The position numbers and the translations under genes were made by a program. This document shows positions 16,996 through 25,963 of a DNA stretch of 64,000 nucleotides, piece after piece. The notes under the pieces are model-generated. The model was not told the DNA's origin. It saw nothing but the letters and a program-made list of their open reading frames with translations, and made no database searches. The DNA is from Paenibacillus sp. PK3_47 (lineage in GTDB: Bacteria > Bacillota > Bacilli > Paenibacillales > Paenibacillaceae). The stretch lies in assembly GCF_023520895.1 (NCBI RefSeq), contig NZ_CP026029.1:6138001-6202000 (forward strand). The letters are read 5' to 3'. Position 1 is the first letter of the stretch; the number at the start of each line of letters is the position of its first letter.

Positions 16996-18381
16996 TCAGG
17001 CCTCTGCTGATTGCTCTGCTCCGCGGCTGCGCCGGCTCATAAATACCAGGGACAACGCGATCACGGCCAGAATAATACCCAGCCTCCGCAGCCCTCCGGC
17101 GCTAAACTGACTGCCCATTACGATGTTTATCAGCAGTGAAGAAAAGATGGTTCCGAGGTATCTGGAGGTATTAAACAACCCGGAGGCTACGCCGATGATT
17201 GCTTTTGGTGAACTCTGGAACAGCGCCGCCTGCATCCCGACACTATTTAGCCCGTTGCTGATTCCGAATGCAGCCAGCGCGGCACATACACTGATAACCG
17301 GCGAGTCTGGGGTAAGCATAACAAGCCATACGGACCCGAATGTCATTAATAGTGCTGATACAGTCAGCGCAGGGCGGGGACCGGATCGTTCAATCCATCT
17401 TCCGGCTGCCGGAGAGGCCGCAAGCGAGCAGAGCCCCAGGCTTAACATAAGAATCCCTGTGTGGAACCCGCTGATTTCCCGTACCGTCTGCAGGTAAGAA
17501 GGCAGTCCGAAAAATACCGCATAAAAAAGCACGTTAACCAGCATGAACTGCACATTAACCCATGTCATCGAAGGGTATTTGGCGAATGTCCGCAAAGGAA
17601 TGAAAGGAGAAGCCGCTTTTAGCTCATGTTTTACAAACATCCACAGCAGTACAAGTCCAACTGCGCCAAGCATAACATGCACTGCGGAGAGCTGCCCGGA
17701 GGAACTTACAGACAGCAGACCGGTAAGGAGAATAACCAGACCCGCAGTGAACAGCAGAATCCCCGGAAGATCCATGAAGTCCGACCATTTGCGGATAGAC
17801 ATGCCTTGGACAACAGGAGACTGCGGCGCTTCCTTGGGAATCATTTTCCAGGCCAGAACGAAGCTCACCGCAACAAACGGAAGGTTGACGAGGAAAATCG
17901 CCTGCCAATCCTGCCAGTGGATCAGCATACCGCCTATAAAGGGTCCGACTGCGGCCGCTCCAGAGAGAAAAATGGACATCACCGACAGTGCAGCACCTTG
18001 TTTCTCTGTAATATGTATCCGTACAATAGCCATTCCCACCGCGACCATCATACTGGTTCCAGCCGATTGGACAACACGGAATCCGATAAGCCACCCAAAG
18101 CTCGGAGACAGCGGTGCCAGCATCGATGCAGCAAAGGCAACTACAAGACCGGTGAGGAAAATTCTCCGGCGCCCGAAGAGATCACTGGCTTTTCCCATTA
18201 CCGGCTGGGCAATTGCGCTTGCAATATAGAAGGAGAAAATAATCCAGGAAACCGAAGCATAATCAAGCTGGTACGCCTGCTGCAGTCTTGCAACAGCTAC
18301 AGCTATCATCGATGAGTTTAACGGATTCAGCATTATCCCCAGACTAACGGAAATCAAAAGCCAACGGCTGCGTGCATTCAT
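16996..18381 (-). CDS. MFS drug-exporter-type transporter (DHA2-like)
   Basis: 461 residues, at least 12 and probably 14 membrane helices. The loop 2-3 motif GKASDLFGRRR (motif A) and proton-antiporter-like segment VQSAGTSMMVAVGMAIVR (motif C region) place it in the drug:H+ antiporter group. It is divergently transcribed from a LysR gene 112 bases away, the usual arrangement for a LysR-regulated exporter. Substrate unknown. Confidence 0.87.
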   Translation of the reverse strand: MNARSRWLLISVSLGIMLNPLNSSMIAVAVARLQQAYQLDYASVSWIIFSFYIASAIAQPVMGKASDLFGRRRIFLTGLVVAFAASMLAPLSPSFGWLIGFRVVQSAGTSMMVAVGMAIVRIHITEKQGAALSVMSIFLSGAAAVGPFIGGMLIHWQDWQAIFLVNLPFVAVSFVLAWKMIPKEAPQSPVVQGMSIRKWSDFMDLPGILLFTAGLVILLTGLLSVSSSGQLSAVHVMLGAVGLVLLWMFVKHELKAASPFIPLRTFAKYPSMTWVNVQFMLVNVLFYAVFFGLPSYLQTVREISGFHTGILMLSLGLCSLAASPAAGRWIERSGPRPALTVSALLMTFGSVWLVMLTPDSPVISVCAALAAFGISNGLNSVGMQAALFQSSPKAIIGVASGLFNTSRYLGTIFSSLLINIVMGSQFSAGGLRRLGIILAVIALSLVFMSRRSRGAEQSAEA

Positions 18382-18493
18382 TACTTGTTCCCCCCAATAT
18401 GTGTTGATGCCATCGTACTTGAATCCTGTTATTTATTCCAACGCATTTTATGGTATATTTTCATAGACTGGAAGGAATGTATGGAGGGATAGA

Positions 18494-19375
18494 ATGGAGC
18501 TTCTTCAGCTGCAATATTTTATTGCTGTAGCCAGGTTAGAGCATATGACCGAAGCTGCACGAAGTCTGCATGTAACTCAATCATCACTTAGCAAGACCAT
18601 TCAGCGTCTGGAAGAGGATCTGGGAGTTCTGCTGTTTGACCGGACTGGAAGGAAGCTGCGGCTGAATGAATATGGAAGCCGTTTTCTGCCGCGCGCAGAG
18701 AAAGCGCTGTTTGAACTGGAGCAGGGAAAGCAGGAGCTGAGCGATCTGGCGAGCCGGGCGCAGGGCACACTTGAACTTGCGGTGAATACTGCCAGCACTT
18801 TACCGCAAATACTCCGTAAGTTCCGCCAACTACAGCCTGCTATCCATTTTCACGTGCAAATGCTGAATACACAGGAGATGGTTACGGCCCTGCACCGGGG
18901 AGAGGTCGATTTTTGCCTCTCTTCGCCGCCGGTAGAAGGGGAGGATATAGCAAGCCGGATCGTGTGTATCGACCCGATTCTGCTGGCAGTGCCTAAGGGA
19001 CACCGGCTGGCGAGGAGGGATCGGGTTACGTTAGATGAACTCCGGGAAGAATGGTTTATTGCTGTGAAAAAAGGCTACGGAACGCGCGATTTGGTCGACG
19101 CTGTGTGCGGTGCGGCGGGCTTTGTGCCGGATTATGTGTATGAAGGGGATGAGCCTGCGCGGATTATCACGCTGGTGGAGGCCGGAATCGGGATCGCCTT
19201 TATACCCGGTACCGCCAGAGATTCAAGGGATACTGTGAAATACCTGCGGGTCGATAACAGTGAGCTGGTGCGGGAAATCGCTTTACTGTGGAATAAAAGC
19301 CGCTACCTTTCACGCGCTGCCCTGGAGTTCCGGCAGCTGGTCTTCGCACACTTTCTGGAAAATACTTTTGCATAA
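18494..19375 (+). CDS. LysR-family transcriptional regulator
   Basis: 293 residues: N-terminal winged HTH (1-60, with TEAARSLHVTQSSLSKTIQRLEEDLG) and a periplasmic-binding-type effector domain (about 90-290). The intergenic region it shares with the divergent MFS gene is the expected target; ATTCC and GGAAT half-sites flank it about 40 bases apart, a weak candidate box. Resembles the GltR/YybE subgroup, effector unknown. Confidence 0.93.
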   Translation: MELLQLQYFIAVARLEHMTEAARSLHVTQSSLSKTIQRLEEDLGVLLFDRTGRKLRLNEYGSRFLPRAEKALFELEQGKQELSDLASRAQGTLELAVNTASTLPQILRKFRQLQPAIHFHVQMLNTQEMVTALHRGEVDFCLSSPPVEGEDIASRIVCIDPILLAVPKGHRLARRDRVTLDELREEWFIAVKKGYGTRDLVDAVCGAAGFVPDYVYEGDEPARIITLVEAGIGIAFIPGTARDSRDTVKYLRVDNSELVREIALLWNKSRYLSRAALEFRQLVFAHFLENTFA

Positions 19376-19437
19376 AAAGAACTCAAGAGCCATACCCTAA
19401 AGGGGCAAAACTAAGCCTTAAAGGAGATGTGCTCACG

Positions 19438-19602
19438 ATGGACAAACAGCCGAAACAAGCTGCAGACAAAAAAACAGTTAAGAAAGTGGAAACCACTTAT
19501 CCTTCCGGCAAAATCGAATCCGAGTTCGCGGAAGAGCTGACCAGCAGCGATATCGAGTCAGCGTTCAAGAATCCTGTAACCGGTGAGGAACGGATGTATT
19601 AA
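19438..19602 (+). CDS. Small charged protein, 54 residues
   Basis: ATG at 19438 preceded by AAAGGAGATG 8-17 bases upstream, TAA at 19600-19602, and a terminator immediately after. The product is hydrophilic and Lys/Glu rich, begins MDKQPKQAADKKTVKKVE and ends NPVTGEERMY, with no membrane segment. It is well placed as a gene (good ribosome-binding site, own terminator) but I recognise no family. It lies 62 bases downstream of the LysR gene and may be co-transcribed. Confidence 0.7.
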   Translation: MDKQPKQAADKKTVKKVETTYPSGKIESEFAEELTSSDIESAFKNPVTGEERMY

Positions 19603-19610
19603 GAGCAAAT

Positions 19611-19665
19611 AAAAGCTGCAGCCCGGATACAGATTTAGGTCCAGGACTGCAGCTGTTTTATTTAT
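19611..19665. terminator. Bidirectional terminator
   Basis: AGCTGCAG (19614-19621) pairs with CTGCAGCT (about 19647-19654), with A residues before and TTTTATTTATT after. Serves the small protein gene and the convergent permease gene. Confidence 0.8.
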
Positions 19666-20998
19666 TGGGCTCCGGCATAGGTGAAGCTAAAGAGGGAGTC
19701 TCATACTTTTCCCAATGGATGAAATTTTCCATCAGCACTGCGAGAATGACACCTACGACCAGGCCGTTTGAAGCCAGCGGTGTCAGCAGCGGAGGGAACT
19801 CGGCGAAGGCGGTTGCCGGAATGTTCATAATTCCGATGCCTGTCAGGGCAGGCAGAGCGATACGGTAAATGGTTTTGGCGTTAATGGACAGTTTACCCAG
19901 CGCATTCAGCGCCGTTCCGAACATTTGCAGATAGGCAACGAACAGCACGGCGCTGCCGACTGACATCGGAAGCAGAGCCAGCCAGCCGCTCAATGCGGGA
20001 ACGAGGCCGACCAGCACCAGCAGGGCCGCACCTGTGATGAGCGCCGAACGGCGCAGCACCTTCGTGTTCTCCAGAAAGCCGATCGAAGACGCGAATGTGC
20101 CGAACGGAATGAGGCCGAAGCAGGCGCCAATAATCGAAAACAGATTTGTAAACAGCAGCGAGCGCAAGAATTGTTTATTCCCGGCGGACTGCTGGTAGAG
20201 CTTATCTGCGGCAAAGATGCTTGTTAATGTATTGGTCATATTCACGAGACCGGCAACAAGTCCGACCATGAGAATGCCGGGCTGAAAGGAAGGCTGACCC
20301 CAAGGCATCCAATGCCAGATTTTCATTGAGCCTGCATCTGAGCTCCCGGTACTGCCGCTGCCCCCGAACAAAACCGCATAAGCAATCCAGCCGATAATGA
20401 TGCCGATGAGCAGCGAGAACTGCCCAAGCTTGCCTTTACCCTTCAGATGGATCAAAGAGACAAGAATAATGACGAACAGGGACAGCCCGGCCAGCTGTAA
20501 ATCCCATTGTCCGCTGTCGCTGTAGCCGATCATTCCTTTGAAAAAAGTATTTCCGAGCTGAAACGTAAGCAGCAGCAGATAAATCCCCATAACAATCGGC
20601 GTAAAGATACGCTGCAGCACCTTCAGGAAGCCCAGCAGTCCGAGCACAACCGCAATCACACCAGCCAGCAGAAATCCGCCGGTCAGATTGGCGGCGACTG
20701 CGGCGGCGTCCATCCCCATAGCCGGAGCGGAGGCGATTACGCTAAGCACCAGCCCCCACCAAATTCCGGCCGGACCGTCCATCAGTGCATAGCGGTGGCC
20801 CCATAACGCCTGTACGATGCACAGCAAGCCCGTCAATATGAATGAACGCTGCATGGCGGCTGTAATATCTCCTGCACTCATGTCCAGCGCATGACCTACA
20901 GACAACGGCACCAGCACCGTATTCGTGAACAAAAAGAAAAGCCACTGCACGCCGGCGAACAGTGAGCTTATCCCGTAATCCGATTTTTTCAGTTGCAT
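19658..20998 (-). CDS. NCS2 family purine/pyrimidine permease
   Basis: 446 residues, about 13-14 membrane helices in two inverted 7-helix repeats. The YALMDGPAGIWWG segment and the NTLTS-containing motif (MTNTLTSIFAADKLYQQ) fit the uracil/xanthine permease family, which imports nucleobases with H+ or Na+. Shorter helices and the missing classical uracil motif leave the base uncertain. It lies 46 bases downstream of the ankyrin lipoprotein gene in the same direction, and GGGAAAG precedes the ATG. No purine riboswitch fits in the short gap. Confidence 0.85.
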   Translation of the reverse strand: MQLKKSDYGISSLFAGVQWLFFLFTNTVLVPLSVGHALDMSAGDITAAMQRSFILTGLLCIVQALWGHRYALMDGPAGIWWGLVLSVIASAPAMGMDAAAVAANLTGGFLLAGVIAVVLGLLGFLKVLQRIFTPIVMGIYLLLLTFQLGNTFFKGMIGYSDSGQWDLQLAGLSLFVIILVSLIHLKGKGKLGQFSLLIGIIIGWIAYAVLFGGSGSTGSSDAGSMKIWHWMPWGQPSFQPGILMVGLVAGLVNMTNTLTSIFAADKLYQQSAGNKQFLRSLLFTNLFSIIGACFGLIPFGTFASSIGFLENTKVLRRSALITGAALLVLVGLVPALSGWLALLPMSVGSAVLFVAYLQMFGTALNALGKLSINAKTIYRIALPALTGIGIMNIPATAFAEFPPLLTPLASNGLVVGVILAVLMENFIHWEKYETPSLASPMPEPNK

Positions 20999-21044
20999 AA
21001 ATTCTTTCCCAGCTTTCTATATCCAGTGATGAGTGTAGTAAAAA

Positions 21045-21731
21045 TCAGCGGGCGCCAGCTTCCTTGAGAATGGCTGCAATTTCGGAATATCCGCGGTTTT
21101 GGGCATGCGCAAGCGGTGAAATTCCGTCCTTGTCGGCCAAGTTGGCGTCAGCGCCATGTGCGGTGAGGAGACGGACAATCTCTGTATGATTGCTTCCGCC
21201 GTCCCCCAAAATAACAGCTTCAAGCAGGGCAGTCCAGCCCAGGTTATTTACATGGTCAATGTTAACATCCGAATGTTCGAGCAAATATTGCACGATATGG
21301 GCATGCCCACGGTCTGCTGCCGGGATCAGTGCTGTACCGCCGTACCTGTTCGTCAATGCAGTATCTGCACCTGCTTCCACCGCTAGCTTGACGATTTCAG
21401 GCATGCCTTCAGCTCCCGCATACAGTAACGGGTTATCTGAACGGTGGTCACGGATGTTAATGTCTGCCCCGGCATCAAGCAGTGCTTTGAACGTTTCCGG
21501 TTGATTGCCGTGTGTGGCCGCAAGCGCGGCTGTCCGTCCGCGTTCATCCACGCCGTTAATATCAGCTCCGTCTTTTAACAACCCGGTTACCCTGGCCGTG
21601 TCTCCGCGTTCAGCGGCTGCAATCAGTTCATTCGCCATATGTTGATCTCCTCCTGGATTTAAAGGACCAGCTGAACAGCCGGTCAGCATAACTACCCCTA
21701 TAACAAGTAAACAGCGGATGAAATAGCTCAC
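21045..21731 (-). CDS. Ankyrin-repeat lipoprotein
   Basis: 228 residues. N-terminal lipoprotein signal with lipobox LTGC (Cys19), then five to six ankyrin repeats of about 33 residues (roughly 35-225), e.g. DERGRTAALAATHGN and NNLGWTALLEAVILG. GTG start at 21731 with GGAGGG just upstream. It should sit on the outer face of the membrane and mediate protein contacts. Probably in one transcript with the NCS2 permease, possibly as its partner; the divergent LysR gene 116 bases away may control both. Confidence 0.87.
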   Translation of the reverse strand: MSYFIRCLLVIGVVMLTGCSAGPLNPGGDQHMANELIAAAERGDTARVTGLLKDGADINGVDERGRTAALAATHGNQPETFKALLDAGADINIRDHRSDNPLLYAGAEGMPEIVKLAVEAGADTALTNRYGGTALIPAADRGHAHIVQYLLEHSDVNIDHVNNLGWTALLEAVILGDGGSNHTEIVRLLTAHGADANLADKDGISPLAHAQNRGYSEIAAILKEAGAR

Positions 21732-21847
21732 ATTATCCCTCCATGAATGTGTAACGTATTTATGGTATCATGGGGTGAAGTATATGAAAAATATTAATTT
21801 TATTCTAAAAGTATATGAAAATCATATAGTTGGAACGGAGCAAATCT

Positions 21848-22738
21848 ATGGACATTAAGCAGCTGCGTTATTTTATTGCCTTAGCCGAGGAGAAACAGGT
21901 TACCCTTGCAGCCCATAAGCTGCACATGTCACAGCCGCCGCTCAGCCAGCAGCTGAAGCTGATGGAGAACGAACTGGGCGTACCGCTGTTTTACAGACAC
22001 GGGCGTCATCTGGAGATGACGGCTTCAGGCAAAACGCTCTACGAACATGCATTGACCATTACCCGTCTGATGGATGAGGCCAAGGAAGAGGCACGGGAAT
22101 CAGGGCTGGGGATCAGAGGAAAGCTGTCTATCGGGGTCAATACATTGTCAGACGCCCGCCTTCCCGGTGCACTCAGCGTGTTCCGCAGTCATTATCCGAA
22201 GGTGACGTTCAAAATCCAGCAGAATGAAACGAATACACTCATTAAGCTGATCCGGGAGAAAGCGCTCGACATGGCGATCGTCCGCCTGCCGATTGATCTG
22301 GAGGGTTTTGACTACACGATGCTGGGGGACGAGCCGCTGTATTTCGTAACAGGGGAAGAAGGGCCGGGCACGATGCTGGAGGATGGCGAAGCCGTGAGCT
22401 ACGAGCTTATCGCCGGATATCCCTTGCTGCTTCCCAGCACCGAAGGTCTGGGACTGTACAATCTGCTGCTGGAGCAGTTCCGGGCAAGGGGACAAGTCCC
22501 CTCGATTATTGGGGAATGTTCCGATATCGGCATGCTGATGGAGCTTGTAGCCTCCGGTTTCGGCGCTTCCATCCTTCCCGCCACACCGCTGGCAAGGTAC
22601 AAGAGCGCACGCATTCGTACATACGTAATCGATGACCCGCAAGCCGTGTCCGGCTCGGCGGTAATCTGGCTGAAAGATCATTATCTTAGTAAAGCGGCTG
22701 TGCTGTTGATGGAGTCTATCCGGAACGCTGTTGTCTAA
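21848..22738 (+). CDS. LysR-family transcriptional regulator
   Basis: 296 residues from the ATG at 21848, preferred over an in-frame TTG at 21830 because GGAACGGAG lies before it and because LysR proteins begin MDIKQLRYF. HTH at 1-60 (VTLAAHKLHMSQPPLSQQLKLME), effector domain about 90-290. Divergent from the ankyrin lipoprotein-permease genes, the likely targets. Confidence 0.93.
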   Translation: MDIKQLRYFIALAEEKQVTLAAHKLHMSQPPLSQQLKLMENELGVPLFYRHGRHLEMTASGKTLYEHALTITRLMDEAKEEARESGLGIRGKLSIGVNTLSDARLPGALSVFRSHYPKVTFKIQQNETNTLIKLIREKALDMAIVRLPIDLEGFDYTMLGDEPLYFVTGEEGPGTMLEDGEAVSYELIAGYPLLLPSTEGLGLYNLLLEQFRARGQVPSIIGECSDIGMLMELVASGFGASILPATPLARYKSARIRTYVIDDPQAVSGSAVIWLKDHYLSKAAVLLMESIRNAVV

Positions 22739-22793
22739 TAGGAGCGGGGAACCCAGTTGACTTCTTGAGTCCAGAGCAATAGAGGGACACATA

Positions 22794-22848
22794 ACAACAG
22801 CGGCAGTCCAGGACACCATATCGTCCAGGGCATACCGCTGTTTTTTTA
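22794..22848. terminator. Terminator between convergent LysR and TetR genes
   Basis: ACAACAGCGG at 22794-22803 and the downstream CCGCTGTT before seven T residues form a long hairpin. Its sequence is closely related to the terminator at 50377-50425. Confidence 0.85.
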
Positions 22849-22855
22849 ATGGAGG

Positions 22856-23494
22856 CTAATCCACACTCAAATGCTGAAGCAGCATCCCCGCAAAGCGGTC
22901 GGCAATCTTGATCTCCTCAAGCCCGGAATGCTGCTCTGACCCGGGAATCAGGCTCATTTTCTGCAGCAGGGCCATCATTGACGTAAAGATGAACTGGGCA
23001 GTTTTCACAGGCTCAGCGTCCCGCTTTAAAGATCCGTCATTTGCTCCGGTTTCCAGGGCTTCGAGCAGAAAATGGCGTTCTTTTTCCCGGCTGATGAATT
23101 GTTCATACTGCTCTCTGAGCTCTTTAGTGGAACCATAAGCCTCATAATGCAGATCAAACAGCAGGACAAACCGGATATAACCCGGGTGCTGTGAAGCATA
23201 GTCAATCCAGCCCTTCAGCATGGAAGACAGCATCTCCTTACCGTTCATTCCGGCAGAAGGCGCTCTCCGGACGAATCCGGTCATGTCCTCCAGAATTTCG
23301 ATCTGCACCTCGAAGACCAGCTCATTCATAGTCTGAAAATGCTTATAAAATGTTACCCGGCTGATCCCTGCAAGGGTGCAGATTTCTTTGATGTTCACGG
23401 TGAGAAAGCTTTGCTTGACGAACAGCTCTTTTGCAGCCGTAATGATATCTTCACGGTTCTTATTCTTTAAGTTTGTGTGCCAGTTTTCAGTCAT
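22856..23494 (-). CDS. TetR-family repressor
   Basis: 212 residues from ATG 23494, which overlaps the end of the MFS gene by 8 bases; a longer form from 23518 is possible but would overlap by 32. N-terminal HTH (REDIITAAKELFVKQSFLTVNIKEICTLAG region, about 12-60) and a helical ligand domain. Last gene of an exporter-repressor operon. A tandem operator-like palindrome lies before the operon (24701-24742), so autoregulation of the whole unit is likely. Confidence 0.9.
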   Translation of the reverse strand: MTENWHTNLKNKNREDIITAAKELFVKQSFLTVNIKEICTLAGISRVTFYKHFQTMNELVFEVQIEILEDMTGFVRRAPSAGMNGKEMLSSMLKGWIDYASQHPGYIRFVLLFDLHYEAYGSTKELREQYEQFISREKERHFLLEALETGANDGSLKRDAEPVKTAQFIFTSMMALLQKMSLIPGSEQHSGLEEIKIADRFAGMLLQHLSVD

Positions 23495-24686
23495 GGGCAG
23501 CCGTCCGTTTCTGATCATTTTTGGCCGTTCTGACAGTTAATATGAGGGCAACGGCCAGGATAGCAGCCCCAAAAATATAAGGCATATTAGTATGCCTGTC
23601 AAACATTTGCCCCGCGATAACCGGCCCCAGTATGCTGCCTATACTTGTATAGGTCGTGCTTAATCCGGCAGCATAGCCTTGGCGTTCACCGGCGGAGTTC
23701 GCAATCAGCGTGCTGATTGTCGGCCGCAAAAAGGCATTAAATGCAAAAAACAAAGCCGAGACTGCCAGCAGGTACGCCATATTCACCTTAAAAATCATAA
23801 GCAGCAGCGCCGCAGAGGTCATCACCAACGATAGGCGGATGAGCTTCATTTCACCGAGCTTTTTGATAAACCGGTCGAGCAGCCACACCTGCACAATAAT
23901 GCCTATAACTGCGCCTACGGTAATGAGGACAGAGATTTTGGCGGAATCGAAGCCGTATTTTTGTTCTACAAACAGCGCATACACCGTTTCGTAATTCATC
24001 AGTCCAAAGGTAATAATCAGCGTGAGCAGCAGATAAGGAAAATACGGCGTCCGGAAGGATTCCAGAACCAGATTGTGAATGGGCACCCGTTGGGCAGTAT
24101 GCTTCAGGGTACGCTTTTCCTTTGGCAAGGTCTCAGGCATGAACAGGCTTAACAGCATAGCCACAAGTCCAAGTCCCCCGGCAAAAAAATACGGGATTCG
24201 AATCCCGAACTCTGCAATCAGGCCACCCAGTCCCGGACCCAGCACCATCCCCAGATTCATGGCAGCCCCCAAATATCCCATACCTTTAGCGCGGGTATCC
24301 GGCGTGGTAATGTCAGCAACATAAGCCATGTTAGACGGAACCATCAGGCCTACACCTATTCCGCCGATAAATCGGGCAGCATACAAGAGAGGCAATGTGT
24401 GACCTACAGCAAACATGAGATCCGATATTACTGTTAAAAAGAGTCCGGCAATCAGCAGCGCTTTGCGCCCCAAGCGGTCCGACAGCTGTCCGCCGATCGG
24501 CGAGAACACAAACTGTGCAGCACCAAAAGCAGCAATGAGATAACCTGCAGCAGCACCGGCCGCATTGAATTGCTTGAGATACTCCGGCAGGATTGGAATG
24601 ACCATTCCTTGGCCCAGCAGGGCAATGAACAAATTCAGCATCAGAATAAACAGCGGTAATTTGGCAGACTTAGGCAAGCCGCTCAT
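23487..24686 (-). CDS. MFS multidrug exporter (NorA/Blt-like)
   Basis: 399 residues with 12 membrane helices. Motif A is GGQLSDRLGRKALL (about 65-78) and motif C is GAAMNLGMVLGPGLGG, the signature of drug:H+ antiporters of the 12-helix DHA1 group. ATG with TAGGAGG-type sequence (AAGGAGGCTACAAC) upstream. First gene of the operon with the TetR repressor, typical of drug-inducible efflux. Confidence 0.9.
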   Translation of the reverse strand: MSGLPKSAKLPLFILMLNLFIALLGQGMVIPILPEYLKQFNAAGAAAGYLIAAFGAAQFVFSPIGGQLSDRLGRKALLIAGLFLTVISDLMFAVGHTLPLLYAARFIGGIGVGLMVPSNMAYVADITTPDTRAKGMGYLGAAMNLGMVLGPGLGGLIAEFGIRIPYFFAGGLGLVAMLLSLFMPETLPKEKRTLKHTAQRVPIHNLVLESFRTPYFPYLLLTLIITFGLMNYETVYALFVEQKYGFDSAKISVLITVGAVIGIIVQVWLLDRFIKKLGEMKLIRLSLVMTSAALLLMIFKVNMAYLLAVSALFFAFNAFLRPTISTLIANSAGERQGYAAGLSTTYTSIGSILGPVIAGQMFDRHTNMPYIFGAAILAVALILTVRTAKNDQKRTAAHD

Positions 24687-24700
24687 GTTGTAGCCTCCTT

Positions 24701-24742
24701 GATGGTTTACATCGTATAAATAGTTACACAGTGTAAACCATC
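24701..24742. promoter_or_regulatory. Operator region for the MFS-TetR operon
   Basis: GATGGTTTACA (24701-24711) and TGTAAACCATC (24732-24742) form a perfect 11-bp inverted repeat with 20-bp spacer. Nested inside are TTACACAGTGTAA (24724-24736), a perfect 13-bp palindrome, and TTTACATCGTATAAA, a one-mismatch palindrome. This suggests two tandem dimer sites for the TetR protein, 15 bases before the exporter start codon. Confidence 0.75.
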
Positions 24743-25236
24743 ATACTTGATTGAACGGGAAGTTGTAAAGAGATTAAATGATACTGGTGGGCCGGCGAGT
24801 GGCGGAACGTCAATTGGAGGGAAGCAACAGATTGCTATTGGAGGGTCGGGTCGCTACCCTTTAACTGTATTTCGTACATCTATTTGGAGCCTTTTTCGGT
24901 ATTTGCAGACTTTAATTGCAGTTTGTTCAGTTAAAAATCACCATTTTCCGTAAAACGGTACTTTGCGCTAGTTTTAATTACACAGAATACACTTAAAGCT
25001 GCAAGGCTGGCTTTTCGCCGTCTTTTAACTGCAGGAAATGCACTTAAGTGAGGAACATTCCCGGGCTTCGGTTCAGCGCGCATCATTTTCAGAAATGTTA
25101 ACAACAACTTTTACAAAGCTCTGATACTAAGACAACAATAGAGCTTTAATATTGGTTTCAGGGCCGGATACAAGCTATGCCGGACGAAGCAAAACACAGA
25201 TGAAGCAAGATACAGACGAAGGGAGCATGCCTCGGA
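24743..25236. other. Gene-free 0.5-kb region upstream of glpP
   Basis: Holds the third composite dyad repeat (24860-25048) and presumably the promoter of the glpP cluster, which I could not place with confidence. No credible small gene. Confidence 0.6.
24860..25048. repeat. Composite dyad repeat, copy 3
   Basis: Four clear 25-bp dyads at 24860, 24911, 24973 and 25024, again at offsets 0, 51, 113, 164. The last has arms TTTAACTGCA and TGCACTTAAG. A weaker fifth element may lie 51 bases earlier at 24809 (11 of its first 15 positions fit). Confidence 0.8.
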
Positions 25237-25785
25237 ATGATGCATAACCCCGTGATTGCCTCCATCACACAGGAATCGCAGATTGCACCGGCGGTTCAGT
25301 GCGGTGTAAAGCGCGTAAACCTGATGACAGGGAACATCAACAATCTGGGACAGATTGTACGTCCGCTGCAGGAGGCGGGCAAGCAGGTGTTTGTACACGT
25401 AGAAATGGTAGGCGGAATCGGGAGAGATGCGGCGGCAATCCAGTATTTGGCGGAAGCCTTCAAGGTGGACGGCATTATTACGACCAAGAGTAACTCCATT
25501 GCCACAGCGAGACAGCATGGTCTTGCCAGCATCCAGCGGATTTTTGCGATTGATTCGGCGGCGATTGAAACCGCGCTTCGCATGATCAAATCCGGTAATC
25601 CCGATGAAGTGGAATTGATGCCAGGCCTGATGCCGAGGATCATCAGCGAGCTGAAGCAGCGCATTCAGCAGCCGCTTATAGTAGGCGGACTGATCCGGCA
25701 GAAGGAAGAGATCCGCAGCGCACTGGCAAGCGGTGCAGACTACGTATCAATCGGTGACGCATCTTTATGGGATTATAACAATTAA
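25237..25785 (+). CDS. glpP: Glycerol-3-phosphate responsive antiterminator GlpP
   Basis: 182 residues, a TIM-barrel-type protein matching B. subtilis GlpP in length and in its blocks (VHVEMVGGIGRD, GIITTKSNSIATARQHGL, IQRIFAIDS, ELMPGLMP, VGGLIR). GlpP binds glycerol-3-phosphate and the leader RNA of glp genes to prevent termination. ATG 25237 or 25240; GGGAG at 25221 is somewhat distant. It heads a cluster for glycerophosphodiester use. No GlpP-type antiterminator/terminator leader is evident inside this cluster, so its targets (glpF, glpK, glpD) are probably elsewhere. Confidence 0.88.
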   Translation: MMHNPVIASITQESQIAPAVQCGVKRVNLMTGNINNLGQIVRPLQEAGKQVFVHVEMVGGIGRDAAAIQYLAEAFKVDGIITTKSNSIATARQHGLASIQRIFAIDSAAIETALRMIKSGNPDEVELMPGLMPRIISELKQRIQQPLIVGGLIRQKEEIRSALASGADYVSIGDASLWDYNN

Positions 25786-25963
25786 ATACAGCACCCCGGG
25801 TGGAGACGATGAGAAAACCCAGCGGTCAGAGAGTAATGTTCCAATCTAGGCTATTGCGCATAGATACGGGCTTATTTTTTGAAGCTGGTTTTTTGACGTG
25901 CCCAAAAAGCAGATATTCTGTGCCCCAAATGAGGAACTTGCAGCAGGAAAGGAGCTGGACACC

